This document shows positions 1 to 9,878 of a stretch of 49,578 bases of DNA, piece after piece. The notes below the pieces were generated by a model. The model had not been told where the DNA came from. It saw nothing but the letters and a program-made list of their open reading frames with translations, and did no database searches. The DNA lies in NCBI RefSeq assembly GCF_002584535.1, contig NZ_NUOT01000032.1, positions 1 to 49,578 of the forward strand. Reading direction: 5' to 3'. A program made the position numbers and the translations under genes. Position 1 is the first letter of the stretch. Each line of letters begins with the position of its first letter. The stretch is from Bacillus cereus (lineage in GTDB: Bacteria; Bacillota; Bacilli; Bacillales; Bacillaceae_G).

Positions 1-19
1 GTTCAGTTTTCAAAGAACT
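1..19 (-). promoter_or_regulatory. rRNA operon leader, boxA-like antitermination site
   Basis: Read on the minus strand this is AGTTCTTTGAAAACTGAAC, the conserved boxA-like stretch found just before 16S genes in the B. cereus group. It lies downstream of two strong promoters that point off the left edge, so a 16S-23S-5S operon should begin just outside the window. The rRNA itself is not visible. Confidence 0.75.
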
Positions 20-44
20 CTCTTGCCGCCGAAGCGACTTTATC

Positions 45-73
45 AATATAACATTTTGTTATATTTTCGTCAA
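45..73 (-). promoter_or_regulatory. rRNA operon promoter P2 (sigma-A)
   Basis: On the minus strand, -35 TTGACG (68-73), a 17-bp spacer and -10 TATATT (45-50). Transcription would start near position 38 and run off the left edge through the boxA leader. Near-consensus hexamers and a tandem partner upstream are typical of Bacillus rRNA promoters. Confidence 0.85.
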
Positions 74-102
74 CAACTTTTTTATTTGAAAAGTTGTTTT
101 TT
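72..102 (+). terminator. plus-strand terminator-like hairpin between the rRNA promoters
   Basis: A 10-bp stem (AACAACTTTT at 72-81 with AAAAGTTGTT at 89-98) is followed on the plus strand by six T residues, as in an intrinsic terminator. On the minus strand it has no T-tract and touches the P2 -35 box. It could stop transcripts coming out of the rRNA operon in the antisense direction. The termination role is inferred. Confidence 0.45.
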
Positions 103-140
103 GTTTGTTTTCTTTGTTGTCTTTCGTGACAACGAATATA

Positions 141-169
141 AATATACCAGTTCATTTATTAAAATGCAA
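141..169 (-). promoter_or_regulatory. rRNA operon promoter P1 (sigma-A)
   Basis: On the minus strand, -35 TTGCAT (164-169), a 17-bp spacer and -10 TATATT (141-146). It lies 96 bp upstream of P2 and has the same -10 hexamer, the usual tandem arrangement for Bacillus rRNA operons. A/T-rich sequence upstream (170-230) could act as an UP element. Confidence 0.8.
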
Positions 170-303
170 TAGTTTTTTAATAAAATTTTTTAACGGAATA
201 AGAAAGTATAAAACTAGCACTAAATCCCTATATAAAGACCCCTTTCTTCTATATAGGAAATAAACCATTTAAACTTCACTATACTAGAAAATAACATAAA
301 GAA

Positions 304-329
304 AAGCTTTGGAGAAATCTCCAAAGCTT
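304..329 (-). terminator. lysS terminator
   Basis: A 12-bp perfect stem (AAGCTTTGGAGA pairing with TCTCCAAAGCTT) begins 3 bp after the lysS stop codon. On the minus strand it is followed by TTTTCTTT. It isolates lysS from the downstream rRNA promoters. Confidence 0.75.
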
Positions 330-332
330 AGA

Positions 333-1853
<1,521 letters not shown>

Positions 1854-1867
1854 CTATTAAATTTTAC

Positions 1868-1897
1868 AATATATACAGTATATCATTTTCTACTCAA
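1868..1897 (-). promoter_or_regulatory. candidate lysS promoter
   Basis: Minus strand -35 TTGAGT (1892-1897), an 18-bp spacer and -10 TATATT (1868-1873), directly downstream of the dusB terminator and about 40 bp before the lysS start. A promoter is needed here if the dusB terminator works. Other A/T-rich -10 choices overlap, so the exact site is uncertain. Confidence 0.45.
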
Positions 1898-1900
1898 CTA

Positions 1901-1929
1901 GAAAAACTGCCAGTAGTATACTGGCAGTT
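1901..1929 (-). terminator. terminator after dusB
   Basis: An 11-bp perfect stem (1905-1915 with 1919-1929, AACTGCCAGTA and its complement) with a 3-nt loop, followed on the minus strand by TTTTC. It lies 65 bp after the dusB stop and ends the folate/dusB operon. Confidence 0.8.
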
Positions 1930-1993
1930 CTTCTTTCTTTCACGTAATTATAGGTAGTGAGGGCAGGAATGTCAAACGTTCTCTCCCCTTTTT

Positions 1994-2992
1994 TTAACCA
2001 ACGTGAATTGTTTCTTGTTTTGCTTCTACTTCTTCTACAAATGCCCCTAGCAAGGAAGCAAGGTCCTCACGCGTATTGCACGTATTAATTGCATTACGCA
2101 CTCCTGCATTACCACGAACACCTTTTAAATACCAAGCTGCGTGCTTTCTCATTTCTCTTACTGCAATATCTTCGTTCTTTAAATCAATAAGACGATCTAA
2201 GTGGAGCATACATACATCTATCTTCTCACGCACCGTTGGTTCTGGTAATAACTCTCCTGTTTCTAAATAATTTACCGTACGATAAATCATCCAAGGATTA
2301 CCAAGGGCCGCTCGACCTATCATAACACCATCGACACCAACTTCATCAAGCATGCGTTTTGCATCTTGAGGTGTTTCCACGTCACCATTTCCGATAACCG
2401 GAATATTTACAGATTGTTTTACTTGTTTAATAATATCCCAATCCGCTTTTCCTTCATACATTTGAACACGTGTACGTCCGTGAACCGCCACTGCTTGGCC
2501 ACCTGCACGTTCAACAGCTCTAGCATTTTCAATTGCAAAAATATGGTCTTCGTCCCAACCAATACGCATTTTAACTGTAACCGGCTTTTCAACAGCATCT
2601 ACAACTGCCGCTACCATTTCATACACCTTATTTGGATCTAATAACCATTTTGCACCAGCATCACACTTTGTAATTTTCGGAACTGGGCAACCCATATTGA
2701 TATCGATAATATCCGCCGTTGTGTTTTTATCTACATATTTCGCAGCACCAACAAGCGTTTCTTTCTCACCACCAAAAATTTGTAAACTTAGTGGCTTCTC
2801 TCTCTCATCAATATATAACATATCTAATGTTCTTTGGTTATTAAATAAAATCGCTTTATCACTTACCATTTCAGCACATACTAAACCCGCACCAAATTCT
2901 TTTACAGTTAGACGGAATGCGGAGTTACATACCCCCGCCATCGGTGCTAATACAACTGGATTCTTCATCTCGATGTTTGCAATCTTTAACAC
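1994..2992 (-). CDS. dusB: tRNA-dihydrouridine synthase
   Basis: FMN enzyme that reduces specific uridines of tRNA to dihydrouridine with NADPH. The protein is a TIM barrel with APMAGV near the N-terminus for flavin binding, then DINMGCPVPK with the catalytic Cys, followed by KMRIGWD, VHGRTR and NGDV motifs, all typical of Dus enzymes. I chose the GTG start at 2992 (332 aa) because AAGGAAGGAG lies 8 bases before it. The reading frame opens nine codons earlier at another GTG, but those codons include the ribosome site. It sits 23 bp after the small HTH gene and is the last gene of the folate operon, as in B. subtilis (formerly yacF). The family call is sure; the exact target uridine is not read here. 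Confidence 0.95.
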   Translation of the reverse strand: MLKIANIEMKNPVVLAPMAGVCNSAFRLTVKEFGAGLVCAEMVSDKAILFNNQRTLDMLYIDEREKPLSLQIFGGEKETLVGAAKYVDKNTTADIIDINMGCPVPKITKCDAGAKWLLDPNKVYEMVAAVVDAVEKPVTVKMRIGWDEDHIFAIENARAVERAGGQAVAVHGRTRVQMYEGKADWDIIKQVKQSVNIPVIGNGDVETPQDAKRMLDEVGVDGVMIGRAALGNPWMIYRTVNYLETGELLPEPTVREKIDVCMLHLDRLIDLKNEDIAVREMRKHAAWYLKGVRGNAGVRNAINTCNTREDLASLLGAFVEEVEAKQETIHVG

Positions 2993-3015
2993 TCGACTAT
3001 CTCCTTCCTTTGTCC

Positions 3016-3219
3016 TCACTTTGGCATTAATTCATCTATTGAAATATTTAATGTCTTCGCAACTTCTACTACAAAATCTTGAGAAGGGGTTCTATTCCCT
3101 CTCTCGACTTCTCCTAAAACGGATACAGATACCCCTAATTCCCTTGCAAAACCTTCTTGCGTATAACCTTTTAATTTCCGAAAAGCACGAATGCGTCTTC
3201 CCCATTTTTCTGCTTCCAT
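3016..3219 (-). CDS. yazB: small XRE-family HTH protein (YazB-like)
   Basis: A 67-aa protein that is nearly all one lambda-repressor-type helix-turn-helix domain: RAFRKLKGYTQEGFARELG, then VSVLGEVERGNRTPS as the recognition helix region. This class binds DNA, usually as a dimer. GAGAGGGAG lies 7 bases before the ATG. The start lies inside folK, overlapping its last 49 bases in another frame, so the two are translationally linked. The same small gene lies between folK and dusB in B. subtilis, where its role is unknown. Regulation of the folate operon is a natural guess but nothing in the sequence proves it. Confidence 0.85.
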   Translation of the reverse strand: MEAEKWGRRIRAFRKLKGYTQEGFARELGVSVSVLGEVERGNRTPSQDFVVEVAKTLNISIDELMPK

Positions 3220-3686
3220 ACCGTTACTCCCTCTCGCCTTTTCATTTCATCTACTTGTGAACGTGAAATATCTCGTTTTATATCTCGATTAATCTCTAAC
3301 AACGGAACGATAACAAAAGCTCTTTCGAACATCCGCGGATGCGGAACAATAAGATTCTCTGCTTCAATATTTTCTTGATTATAGAGCAAAATGTCAAGGT
3401 CAATGGTTCTTGGGCCCCATCTAATTTCCCTTTTCCTTCCTAAATCAATCTCAACCTTTTGCGTTATTTTCAACAACTCTTGCGGTAGTAAATTGGTAGA
3501 AATTTTTATAACTAGATTTAAAAAACGATTTTGATCTGTATATCCAACTGGATCTGTTTCATATACAGAAGAAACATCTTTCACTTGAATATAAGGATTT
3601 TTATTTAATAACTCAATCGCTTCCAATAAATAAGCATAGCGATCACCAATATTTGATCCTAACGAAACGTATACATCATTTTTCAT
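3171..3686 (-). CDS. folK: 2-amino-4-hydroxy-6-hydroxymethyldihydropteridine pyrophosphokinase
   Basis: Transfers pyrophosphate from ATP to 6-hydroxymethyl-7,8-dihydropterin, giving the substrate of FolP. The 171-aa protein starts with the HPPK signature YVSLGSNIGDR and contains RWGPRTIDLDILLYN, which carries the metal-binding Asp pair, followed by VPHPRMFERAFV. The length is usual for the family. The start overlaps folB by 4 bases (ATGA type), and the 3' end overlaps the HTH gene by 49 bases. It forms part of the pabB-pabA-pabC-folP-folB-folK run, which encodes most steps joining the pterin and p-aminobenzoate branches of folate synthesis. Confidence 0.96.
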   Translation of the reverse strand: MKNDVYVSLGSNIGDRYAYLLEAIELLNKNPYIQVKDVSSVYETDPVGYTDQNRFLNLVIKISTNLLPQELLKITQKVEIDLGRKREIRWGPRTIDLDILLYNQENIEAENLIVPHPRMFERAFVIVPLLEINRDIKRDISRSQVDEMKRREGVTVWKQKNGEDAFVLFGN

Positions 3687-4045
3687 AATCGTTCTCTCGT
3701 AATTTCTACCGCCACAGCACGGTAATGCCCTGGGATTGGCGGGTCTGGTTTAACAACCTTTACTGTACACCGTAAAATACTTACGTATCGAGTCAATATA
3801 TTCGCCGCTATATTTTCCGCTATACTTTCTACAAGTTTGTACGTTTGATTCTCAACTACTTGCTTGCAAAGTTCAAAGAGCTCCCCATAGTTTACCGAAT
3901 GCTCTAAGTTATCACTTTCACCCGCTTGTTTTAAATCCAGCTCCACAGTTAAATCGACTTTAAATCTTTGTCCCAGTTTATTCTCTTCTGGAAATACACC
4001 ATGATAGCCATAAAACTCCATGTCATGGATATAAATTTTATCCAA
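3683..4045 (-). CDS. folB: dihydroneopterin aldolase
   Basis: Converts 7,8-dihydroneopterin to 6-hydroxymethyldihydropterin and glycolaldehyde. At 120 aa it is full length for this octameric enzyme. The N-terminal FYGYHGVFPEE segment holds the conserved glutamates, and the Lys at about residue 99 (in VKPDPPIPGHY) matches the conserved catalytic lysine. It begins directly after the folP stop and overlaps folK by 4 bases, which suggests coupled translation within the folate operon. Its product is the direct substrate of the neighbouring FolK. Confidence 0.96.
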   Translation of the reverse strand: MDKIYIHDMEFYGYHGVFPEENKLGQRFKVDLTVELDLKQAGESDNLEHSVNYGELFELCKQVVENQTYKLVESIAENIAANILTRYVSILRCTVKVVKPDPPIPGHYRAVAVEITRERL

Positions 4046-4879
4046 TCACTTCCCCCCCTTACCAATCATCGCATCCATCATCTTCGCCATACGCGCCATT
4101 TCTTTCACATCATGAACACGAATCATTTCACAACCTTTTTCAATACCAAGACATACTGACGCCCCAGTTCCTTCTACACGTTCCTCTACCGGCAAGTCTA
4201 AAACATGACCAATAAATGATTTTCTGGAAGTCGCAAGAAGAACTGGATACCCTAATACATTTAGCTTTTCTAAATTACGCATCACTTCTAAATTTTGTTC
4301 TACCGTCTTCGCAAAACCGATACCTGGATCTAAAATAATATTTTCATCAGGTACACCCGCATCTTTTGCAATTTTAACACTCTCATATAAATCCGCAATC
4401 ATATCAGCCATTAAATTACGATAGTTTGTGTTATCACGATTATGCATTAAGATAATCGGTACATTATAACGTGCTGCCACTTCCGCAATTTTCGGTTCAG
4501 CCTTCGCTCCCCATATATCATTAATAACATGGGCACCCGCTTCAATTGCTTGCTTAGCTACTTCAGCTTTATACGTATCAATAGAAATAGGCACTTTCAC
4601 TTCTTTCGAAATCGCTCGAATCATCGGAATCACGCGTCTTAACTCTTCTTCCACTGAAACTTTCGCGAAGCCAGGACGAGTTGATTCCCCACCAATATCA
4701 ATAATATCAGCACCGCCGGCCACCATTTCTCTCGCGTGACTTACAGCTGCGTTTACCTCATCGTAGTTTCCACCATCTGAGAATGAATCTGGTGTAACAT
4801 TTAAAATCCCCATGATTAATGTCTTTTTATTTAAATTCAGCGTATATTCGCCGCAGTGTAAATCATAACTCCACTTCAC
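4046..4879 (-). CDS. folP: dihydropteroate synthase
   Basis: Condenses hydroxymethyldihydropterin pyrophosphate with p-aminobenzoate to 7,8-dihydropteroate; it is the sulfonamide target. Family signatures are present in order: ILNVTPDSFSDGG, IIDIGGESTRPG, a D-T-Y segment and TSRKSFIG. I chose GTG at 4879 (277 aa) because GAGAGGAG lies 9 bases upstream and the pabC stop ends one base before it. A longer in-frame form would start inside pabC and has no spacing for a ribosome site. It receives its two substrates from the products of genes on either side (FolK and PabA/B/C). Confidence 0.95.
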   Translation of the reverse strand: MKWSYDLHCGEYTLNLNKKTLIMGILNVTPDSFSDGGNYDEVNAAVSHAREMVAGGADIIDIGGESTRPGFAKVSVEEELRRVIPMIRAISKEVKVPISIDTYKAEVAKQAIEAGAHVINDIWGAKAEPKIAEVAARYNVPIILMHNRDNTNYRNLMADMIADLYESVKIAKDAGVPDENIILDPGIGFAKTVEQNLEVMRNLEKLNVLGYPVLLATSRKSFIGHVLDLPVEERVEGTGASVCLGIEKGCEMIRVHDVKEMARMAKMMDAMIGKGGK

Positions 4880-4880
4880 A

Positions 4881-5753
4881 CTACACATCTCCTCTCCGCA
4901 ATTCATTTCGGCTCCAAAGCTTTCCTCTATGCATTTCATACACACGCATCAGTTGCTTTGTAACCTCGCCTTCTTTACCCGGGAAATCTCTCTCTTCAAT
5001 ATGGCGAAATGGCACGATTTCTTGAACAGAATTTGTTACAAACACCTCATCAGCGGAAAGTAACTCATCTTTCGTAAAGAAACCTTCCTCCACTTGTATA
5101 TTCAACATTTCAGCAATCTGTATAATAAAAGCGCGAGTAATCCCATTTAAAATTCCTGTTTCAAGCGAAGGCGTATATAAAACACTTCCCTTCACAAAAA
5201 AGAGATTCGAAACAATCCCTTCCGCTATATGACCGGCTTCAGTTAAGAAAATCCCCTCTTTACTTACAACATTTCCAATTTCACGTTTTCCTAAAATGTT
5301 ATTTAAATAATGATGAGACTTTAAACGAAACGCTCCTTCCGGTGTATTTCGTGTTTGTTTCAAAATAACGCCTTCCTTTTCCACTACTACACCTGGAGCT
5401 GCCAAAGGCTTTATAAATACAATAACAGAAGGCTCTTCATAAACCTCTGTTTGCAAACCTATTTCATCTATACCAGCCGATACATTAAAGCGAATATACG
5501 CATGATTTAGCCCATTTCTTACAAGTAATTCTTGTAAAATGCGACACACATCTTCTTTTGTCATCGTCCACTCGATTTGGAGCGTAGAAAGAGCATCCAT
5601 TAAACGTTCATAGTGATCGTCTAATAAAAATGGATGCCCGTCATAAATACGAAACGTTTCAAAAACACCTAGTCCATATAAATATCCATGATCATATGGG
5701 GAGATTTTTGCTTCACTCGCTTCCACATATGTACCATTTACATAAATTAACAT
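4881..5753 (-). CDS. pabC: 4-amino-4-deoxychorismate lyase
   Basis: PLP enzyme of fold type IV that splits aminodeoxychorismate into p-aminobenzoate and pyruvate. The 290-aa protein has the class IV pattern: an N-terminal [16 protein letters not shown], a lysine in [10 protein letters not shown] as PLP anchor, [18 protein letters not shown], then TGILNGITR for phosphate binding. Branched-chain or D-amino-acid transaminases share this fold, but the position between pabA and folP decides the call. The start overlaps pabA by 7 bases and the stop is one base before folP. Confidence 0.95.
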   Translation of the reverse strand: MLIYVNGTYVEASEAKISPYDHGYLYGLGVFETFRIYDGHPFLLDDHYERLMDALSTLQIEWTMTKEDVCRILQELLVRNGLNHAYIRFNVSAGIDEIGLQTEVYEEPSVIVFIKPLAAPGVVVEKEGVILKQTRNTPEGAFRLKSHHYLNNILGKREIGNVVSKEGIFLTEAGHIAEGIVSNLFFVKGSVLYTPSLETGILNGITRAFIIQIAEMLNIQVEEGFFTKDELLSADEVFVTNSVQEIVPFRHIEERDFPGKEGEVTKQLMRVYEMHRGKLWSRNELRRGDV

Positions 5754-6334
5754 GATGATACACTCGGACTATAACTGCGGATAAAGTTCTGCAGTAACTC
5801 TTTCCCATGGGAAGTCATAATAGACTCCGGGTGGAATTGCACTCCTTCGATTGGCAATGTTTTATGACGAAGCCCCATAATCTCTCCCTCTTCTGTCCAA
5901 GATGTTACTTCTAAACATTCTGGCAATGTTTCCTTTTTAACAATAAGAGAATGATAACGAGTTGCCGTAAATGGATTGGGAATTTCCGAAAAAATTGTTT
6001 TCCCATCATGATACATCGGAGAGGTTTTCCCATGCATTAAACGTTCCGCACGAACAACATCTCCTCCAAATACCTGCGCAATCGATTGGTGACCAAGACA
6101 CACTCCAAAAATCGGAATCCTCCCTGCAAAATGCTTAATAACATCCATACTTACACCAGCTTCATTAGGACTACAAGGCCCTGGAGAAATCATTAAAAAG
6201 TCTGGTTTCATTTGTTCAATATCTGAAATTGTAACTTCATCATTACGCTTAACTACCAGTTCCTGTCCAAGTTCTCCAAGAAACTGTACTAAATTAAATG
6301 TAAAAGAATCATAATTATCAATCATCAATATCAT
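5747..6334 (-). CDS. pabA: aminodeoxychorismate synthase, glutamine amidotransferase subunit
   Basis: Releases ammonia from glutamine and passes it to PabB. Class I amidotransferase of 195 aa with the nucleophile Cys79 in GVCLGHQ and the His-Glu pair in VQFHPES; NYDSFT near the start and PGPCSP complete the family pattern. I chose ATG at 6334, which has AGGTGA 5 bases upstream. A GTG three codons earlier overlaps the pabB stop as GTGA and is a possible alternative. In B. subtilis the orthologue also serves anthranilate synthase; whether this one does depends on a separate trpG elsewhere. Confidence 0.95.
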   Translation of the reverse strand: MILMIDNYDSFTFNLVQFLGELGQELVVKRNDEVTISDIEQMKPDFLMISPGPCSPNEAGVSMDVIKHFAGRIPIFGVCLGHQSIAQVFGGDVVRAERLMHGKTSPMYHDGKTIFSEIPNPFTATRYHSLIVKKETLPECLEVTSWTEEGEIMGLRHKTLPIEGVQFHPESIMTSHGKELLQNFIRSYSPSVSSC

Positions 6335-6339
6335 TTCTC

Positions 6340-7737
6340 TCACCTAACCGTTTCTTCGCTGCATTCTTTTGCACGCCATAGAGCGATTGCTTTTTTTAAC
6401 GACTCTTTATACTCATTTTTCGGATTTGAATCAATTACAATTCCTGCCCCGGCCTGCACATACGCTTGTCCATCCTTTGCAAGAAGCGTCCGAATCACAA
6501 TATTTAACTCCATATCCCCTGAATAACCAATCCAACCAATTGAACCTGTATAAATCCCACGGCGAACCGGTTCTAATTCTTCTATAATTTCCATTGTACG
6601 TATTTTAGGTGCTCCCGTAATCGTTCCACCCGGAAACACAGCTCTTACTAAATCAAAAGCATCCTTATCTTCCCGGACCTCTCCACGAACATTAGAAACT
6701 ATATGCATAACATGCGAATATTTTTCAATTACCATAAATTCATCTACTTCAACAGTCCCGTACTTACAAACTCGCCCTAAATCATTTCGCTCTAAATCTA
6801 CAAGCATCACGTGTTCCGCTCGTTCTTTTTCATTTTCAATTAACTCTTTCGCCAAACTCTCGTCTTCTTGCTCATCCTTCCCTCGAGAACGCGTGCCAGC
6901 AATCGGACGAGTACTCACTTCAGTCCCTTGCTTTTTAATTAATAATTCAGGTGAGCCACTAACAATTTGAAAATCTCCAAGTTCTAAATACCCCATATAT
7001 GGTGATGGATTAATTTCACGAAGACTCGTATAAATTTCGAGCGGATGTGTTTGCAATGTTTTCTCTTGCCTTGTCGACAGATTTACTTGAAATACATCCC
7101 CAGCTCCAATGTACTCTTGAATACGCTGAACAGCTTCCATAAATCCTTCTTCTGTAAAAGCTACTGCTTCATTTCTATTTTCAGGACATTCAAATGGTAC
7201 TTTAACTTCAGGAGCTTCCTTCAACCAAAGATTCTTCCATTCATTTAAACGATTTTCCGCTTCTTCACGTTCATCTATATAATGTGTAATAATCCATAGC
7301 ACTTTTTCCTTTTGATCATACACAAACACATCATTGAATAATAAAAAGAATACGTCAGGTATATCCACATCATCCTTAGCAAGAGGTGGAAGCTTCTCAA
7401 TATAACGGATACAATCATAACTAAAATATCCAATTGCACCACCTTGAAACGGAGGATACTTTGGATTATGATCCGTTTTCCATTGTTCCATATAATGTTG
7501 CATCAAATCTAATGGATTCCCTCTTTGTATTGTTTCCTTACCACTTTCACTTATATGTAACGTTTCATTCTTCCCCCGAATTACCGCTACAGGATCAAGC
7601 CCTGCAATAGTATAACGACCACCGCGACCACTTTCTAGTAAGATATGTTGGTTCTTATTCTGAGAAAGAAACTTATACTGCTTAAAAAAATCTAACTGAT
7701 ATGGAATAGAAAGCGCTAAAGATTTTCTTCGTTGCAT
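6340..7737 (-). CDS. pabB: aminodeoxychorismate synthase component I
   Basis: Uses chorismate and PabA-derived ammonia to make 4-amino-4-deoxychorismate. The 465-aa chorismate-binding enzyme shows [44 protein letters not shown] and [20 protein letters not shown] in order. The motif reads PIAGT, the form seen in anthranilate synthase, not the PIKGT of E. coli PabB with its catalytic lysine. Position beside pabA/pabC/folP supports PABA rather than tryptophan synthesis. The ATG at 7737 has GGGGTG 5 bases upstream; an ATG 15 codons earlier lacks a good ribosome site. It is the first gene of the folate operon. I could not see a clear promoter in the 180 bp upstream. Confidence 0.93.
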   Translation of the reverse strand: MQRRKSLALSIPYQLDFFKQYKFLSQNKNQHILLESGRGGRYTIAGLDPVAVIRGKNETLHISESGKETIQRGNPLDLMQHYMEQWKTDHNPKYPPFQGGAIGYFSYDCIRYIEKLPPLAKDDVDIPDVFFLLFNDVFVYDQKEKVLWIITHYIDEREEAENRLNEWKNLWLKEAPEVKVPFECPENRNEAVAFTEEGFMEAVQRIQEYIGAGDVFQVNLSTRQEKTLQTHPLEIYTSLREINPSPYMGYLELGDFQIVSGSPELLIKKQGTEVSTRPIAGTRSRGKDEQEDESLAKELIENEKERAEHVMLVDLERNDLGRVCKYGTVEVDEFMVIEKYSHVMHIVSNVRGEVREDKDAFDLVRAVFPGGTITGAPKIRTMEIIEELEPVRRGIYTGSIGWIGYSGDMELNIVIRTLLAKDGQAYVQAGAGIVIDSNPKNEYKESLKKAIALWRAKECSEETVR

Positions 7738-7913
7738 ATCAACACCCCGTCTTCTTTTATCCCACTCCCTTAGACGAATCATCTCAAATTACAGATAGTT
7801 AATAGGAAATAATTATCCTTGAGAGCTAGTGAAAATAATTTAACTTTACTACTACTTATTTTACATGAAGTTTTCTAGTCATTCACTCTTTTCCTATTTT
7901 CAAACGAAAAAAG

Positions 7914-7941
7914 AAAAAGCATCCCTGTTAAGGAATGCTTT
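7914..7941 (-). terminator. cysK terminator
   Basis: Stem of AAAGCAT/ATGCTTT plus two G-C pairs past a bulged A (7916-7924 with 7932-7941), followed on the minus strand by TTCTTTTTTC. It lies 17 bp after the cysK stop and separates cysK from the pabB operon. Confidence 0.75.
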
Positions 7942-7957
7942 CTTCTGACCGCACTGA

Positions 7958-8881
7958 TTATGATTCAAATTGATAAAGTGGAGTGCTTAAATAACGCTCA
8001 CCATTACTTGGAATAATTACAAGAACCTTTTTCCCTTTACCAAGTTTTTTCGCAACTTCTGTCGCAGCATAAATGACAGCACCTGAAGAAATACCAACTA
8101 AAATACCTTCTTCACGAGCTACCCTTCTTGCATATTCAAATGCCTGTTCTGTCTTCACTTGAATAATTTCATCATATACTTCTACATCCAATGTTTCAGG
8201 AACAAATCCAGCCCCAATACCTTGAATTTTATGTGGACCTGGTTTTCCGCCAGATAACACTGGAGAATCTGCAGGTTCTACTGCATAAATTTTAATGTCT
8301 TTATATGTTTCCTTTAACACTTCACCAGCACCTGTAATTGTCCCACCAGTACCGATACCAGCAATAAATGCATCTAATTGATTGCCCATCTGCTCAACAA
8401 TTTCTGGACCTGTCGTCAAACGATGAATTTCTGGATTCGCCTGGTTTTGGAATTGTTGTGGTATAAAGTAACCATGATCTTTTGCCAATTCAGTCGCCTT
8501 ACGAATTGCACCACCCATTCCTTCTGGACCTGGAGTTAATACTAATTCTGCTCCATAAGCGCGTAATAAGTTACGACGTTCGATACTCATTGTTTCTGGC
8601 ATTACTAAAATCGCCTTATAACCTTTTGCAGCTGCCACCATCGCTAAACCAATTCCTGTGTTACCGCTAGTCGGCTCAATGATTGTATCGCCTTCTTTTA
8701 ATAAACCTTTTTTCTCAGCAACTTCGATCATGGATAGTGCAATACGATCTTTTACGCTACTTCCAGGATTCATAAATTCTAATTTTAAGTAAATGTCTGC
8801 ACTGTCTTGTTCTACGATGCGGTTCAACTTAACGATCGGCGTTTTCCCGATTAATTCTGAAACTGATTGTGCCACTCGCAT
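7958..8881 (-). CDS. cysK: cysteine synthase A (O-acetylserine sulfhydrylase)
   Basis: PLP enzyme that makes cysteine from O-acetylserine and sulfide. The 307-aa protein has the PLP lysine at residue 44 in NPGSSVKDR, the substrate loop [12 protein letters not shown], and the phosphate-binding [16 protein letters not shown] lies near the C-terminus. The ATG at 8881 has AGGAGTG 6 bases upstream. The frame stays open for six more codons without a ribosome site. A strong -35/-10 pair lies in the gap from hslO, so cysK has its own promoter. CysK forms with similar sequence can also bind regulators such as CymR; that is not visible here. Confidence 0.96.
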   Translation of the reverse strand: MRVAQSVSELIGKTPIVKLNRIVEQDSADIYLKLEFMNPGSSVKDRIALSMIEVAEKKGLLKEGDTIIEPTSGNTGIGLAMVAAAKGYKAILVMPETMSIERRNLLRAYGAELVLTPGPEGMGGAIRKATELAKDHGYFIPQQFQNQANPEIHRLTTGPEIVEQMGNQLDAFIAGIGTGGTITGAGEVLKETYKDIKIYAVEPADSPVLSGGKPGPHKIQGIGAGFVPETLDVEVYDEIIQVKTEQAFEYARRVAREEGILVGISSGAVIYAATEVAKKLGKGKKVLVIIPSNGERYLSTPLYQFES

Positions 8882-8931
8882 TCCTGTCACTCCTAACACC
8901 GAGTATTTTTATTGGTTTTGTCTATTTTTTA

Positions 8932-8960
8932 ATTTTGTCAGAAAATTCCCTATTTGTCAA
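8932..8960 (-). promoter_or_regulatory. cysK promoter (sigma-A)
   Basis: Minus strand -35 TTGACA (8955-8960), a 17-bp spacer and -10 CAAAAT (8932-8937), about 45 bp before the cysK start. The -35 is perfect and the -10 weak (4 of 6), typical of a regulated promoter. A palindrome overlaps the -35. Confidence 0.65.
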
Positions 8961-8976
8961 TCCATTCGAAGGATTG
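8958..8976. promoter_or_regulatory. palindrome overlapping the cysK -35 box (operator candidate)
   Basis: CAATCC (8958-8963) and GGATTG (8971-8976) form a 6-bp inverted repeat around ATTCGAA. One arm shares three bases with the TTGACA box. No T-tract follows on the minus strand, so a terminator for hslO is unlikely. A repressor site is an inference; I do not recognise a known CymR box. Confidence 0.4.
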
Positions 8977-8996
8977 ATTCCCCATGAACAATTTTA

Positions 8997-9872
8997 TTAC
9001 AAGCTTTCAATTAAGTTTGTAATATCTTCTTTAGAAAATTTATATCGTTCATTACAGAAATGACAATGCACCTCTGTCTCATCCTCTTCTTCACGAACTT
9101 GTTCTAATTCTTTCTTACCCAGACTAATCAATACACTCTCAATACGCTCACGAGAACATGTACAATTAAATTGAACATCCATTGTTTCTAATACTTTCAC
9201 TTTGTCTTTCCCTAATACTTCATATAATAATTCTTCTGGTGAAAGACCTTGTTCAATTAACTTTGACACAGGCGGAATTTTTTGTAGGCGTTCCTCAATA
9301 AATGAAATTGTCTCCTCTTGCGCACCTGGCATAATCTGCAAAATAAATCCGCCAGCCGCTAAGATGCTATCATCCCCATTTACAAGAACTCCAACACCAA
9401 CAGAAGAAGGCGTTTGCTCAGAAACAGCGAAATAATATGTGAAGTCTTCTCCTAATTCACCTGAAACAATTGGAGATTGTCCGATAAATGGTTCACGCAT
9501 ACCGATATCTTTAATAACCGTTAAAGAACCCTCTGTACCCACAGCTTGATATACACGTAACTTACCTTGCTCCGTCGATTCGAAATCAACATGTGGATTC
9601 GTTACATACCCACGTACATCTCCATTTGCATGAGCATCCACTAAAATCGGACCAAGCGGACCATTCCCTTCTACTTTAATCGTCAGCTTCTGGTCACCTT
9701 TTAACATAGCTCCCATCATTGTACCAGCTGTTAACGAACGCCCAAGCGCAGCAGAAGCAGTCCGCCATGTATCATGACGTCTTTGTGCCTCACTTACTGT
9801 ATTTGTTGTACGTACACCGTATGCACGAACCTCTCCATCAAACGCTAACGCTTTTACTAAATAATCTTTCAT
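8997..9872 (-). CDS. hslO: Hsp33 redox-regulated chaperonin
   Basis: Cytoplasmic holdase chaperone switched on by oxidation. The 291-aa protein ends in the zinc-binding redox switch, with CTC (in [11 protein letters not shown]) followed some 30 residues later by CHFC, giving the CxC...CxxC pattern of the family. It starts 6 bp after the coaX stop and is very likely co-transcribed with coaX, as in B. subtilis (formerly yacC). In B. subtilis the next gene is the PpiC/PrsA-like yacD. Here the next gene is cysK, with its own promoter. Confidence 0.95.
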   Translation of the reverse strand: MKDYLVKALAFDGEVRAYGVRTTNTVSEAQRRHDTWRTASAALGRSLTAGTMMGAMLKGDQKLTIKVEGNGPLGPILVDAHANGDVRGYVTNPHVDFESTEQGKLRVYQAVGTEGSLTVIKDIGMREPFIGQSPIVSGELGEDFTYYFAVSEQTPSSVGVGVLVNGDDSILAAGGFILQIMPGAQEETISFIEERLQKIPPVSKLIEQGLSPEELLYEVLGKDKVKVLETMDVQFNCTCSRERIESVLISLGKKELEQVREEEDETEVHCHFCNERYKFSKEDITNLIESL

Positions 9873-9878
9873 CCTTAT

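Noticed and set aside
2697-3260. 187-codon plus-strand open frame
   Set aside because: It lies opposite dusB, the HTH gene and folK, has no ribosome site, and reads as low-complexity translated antisense.
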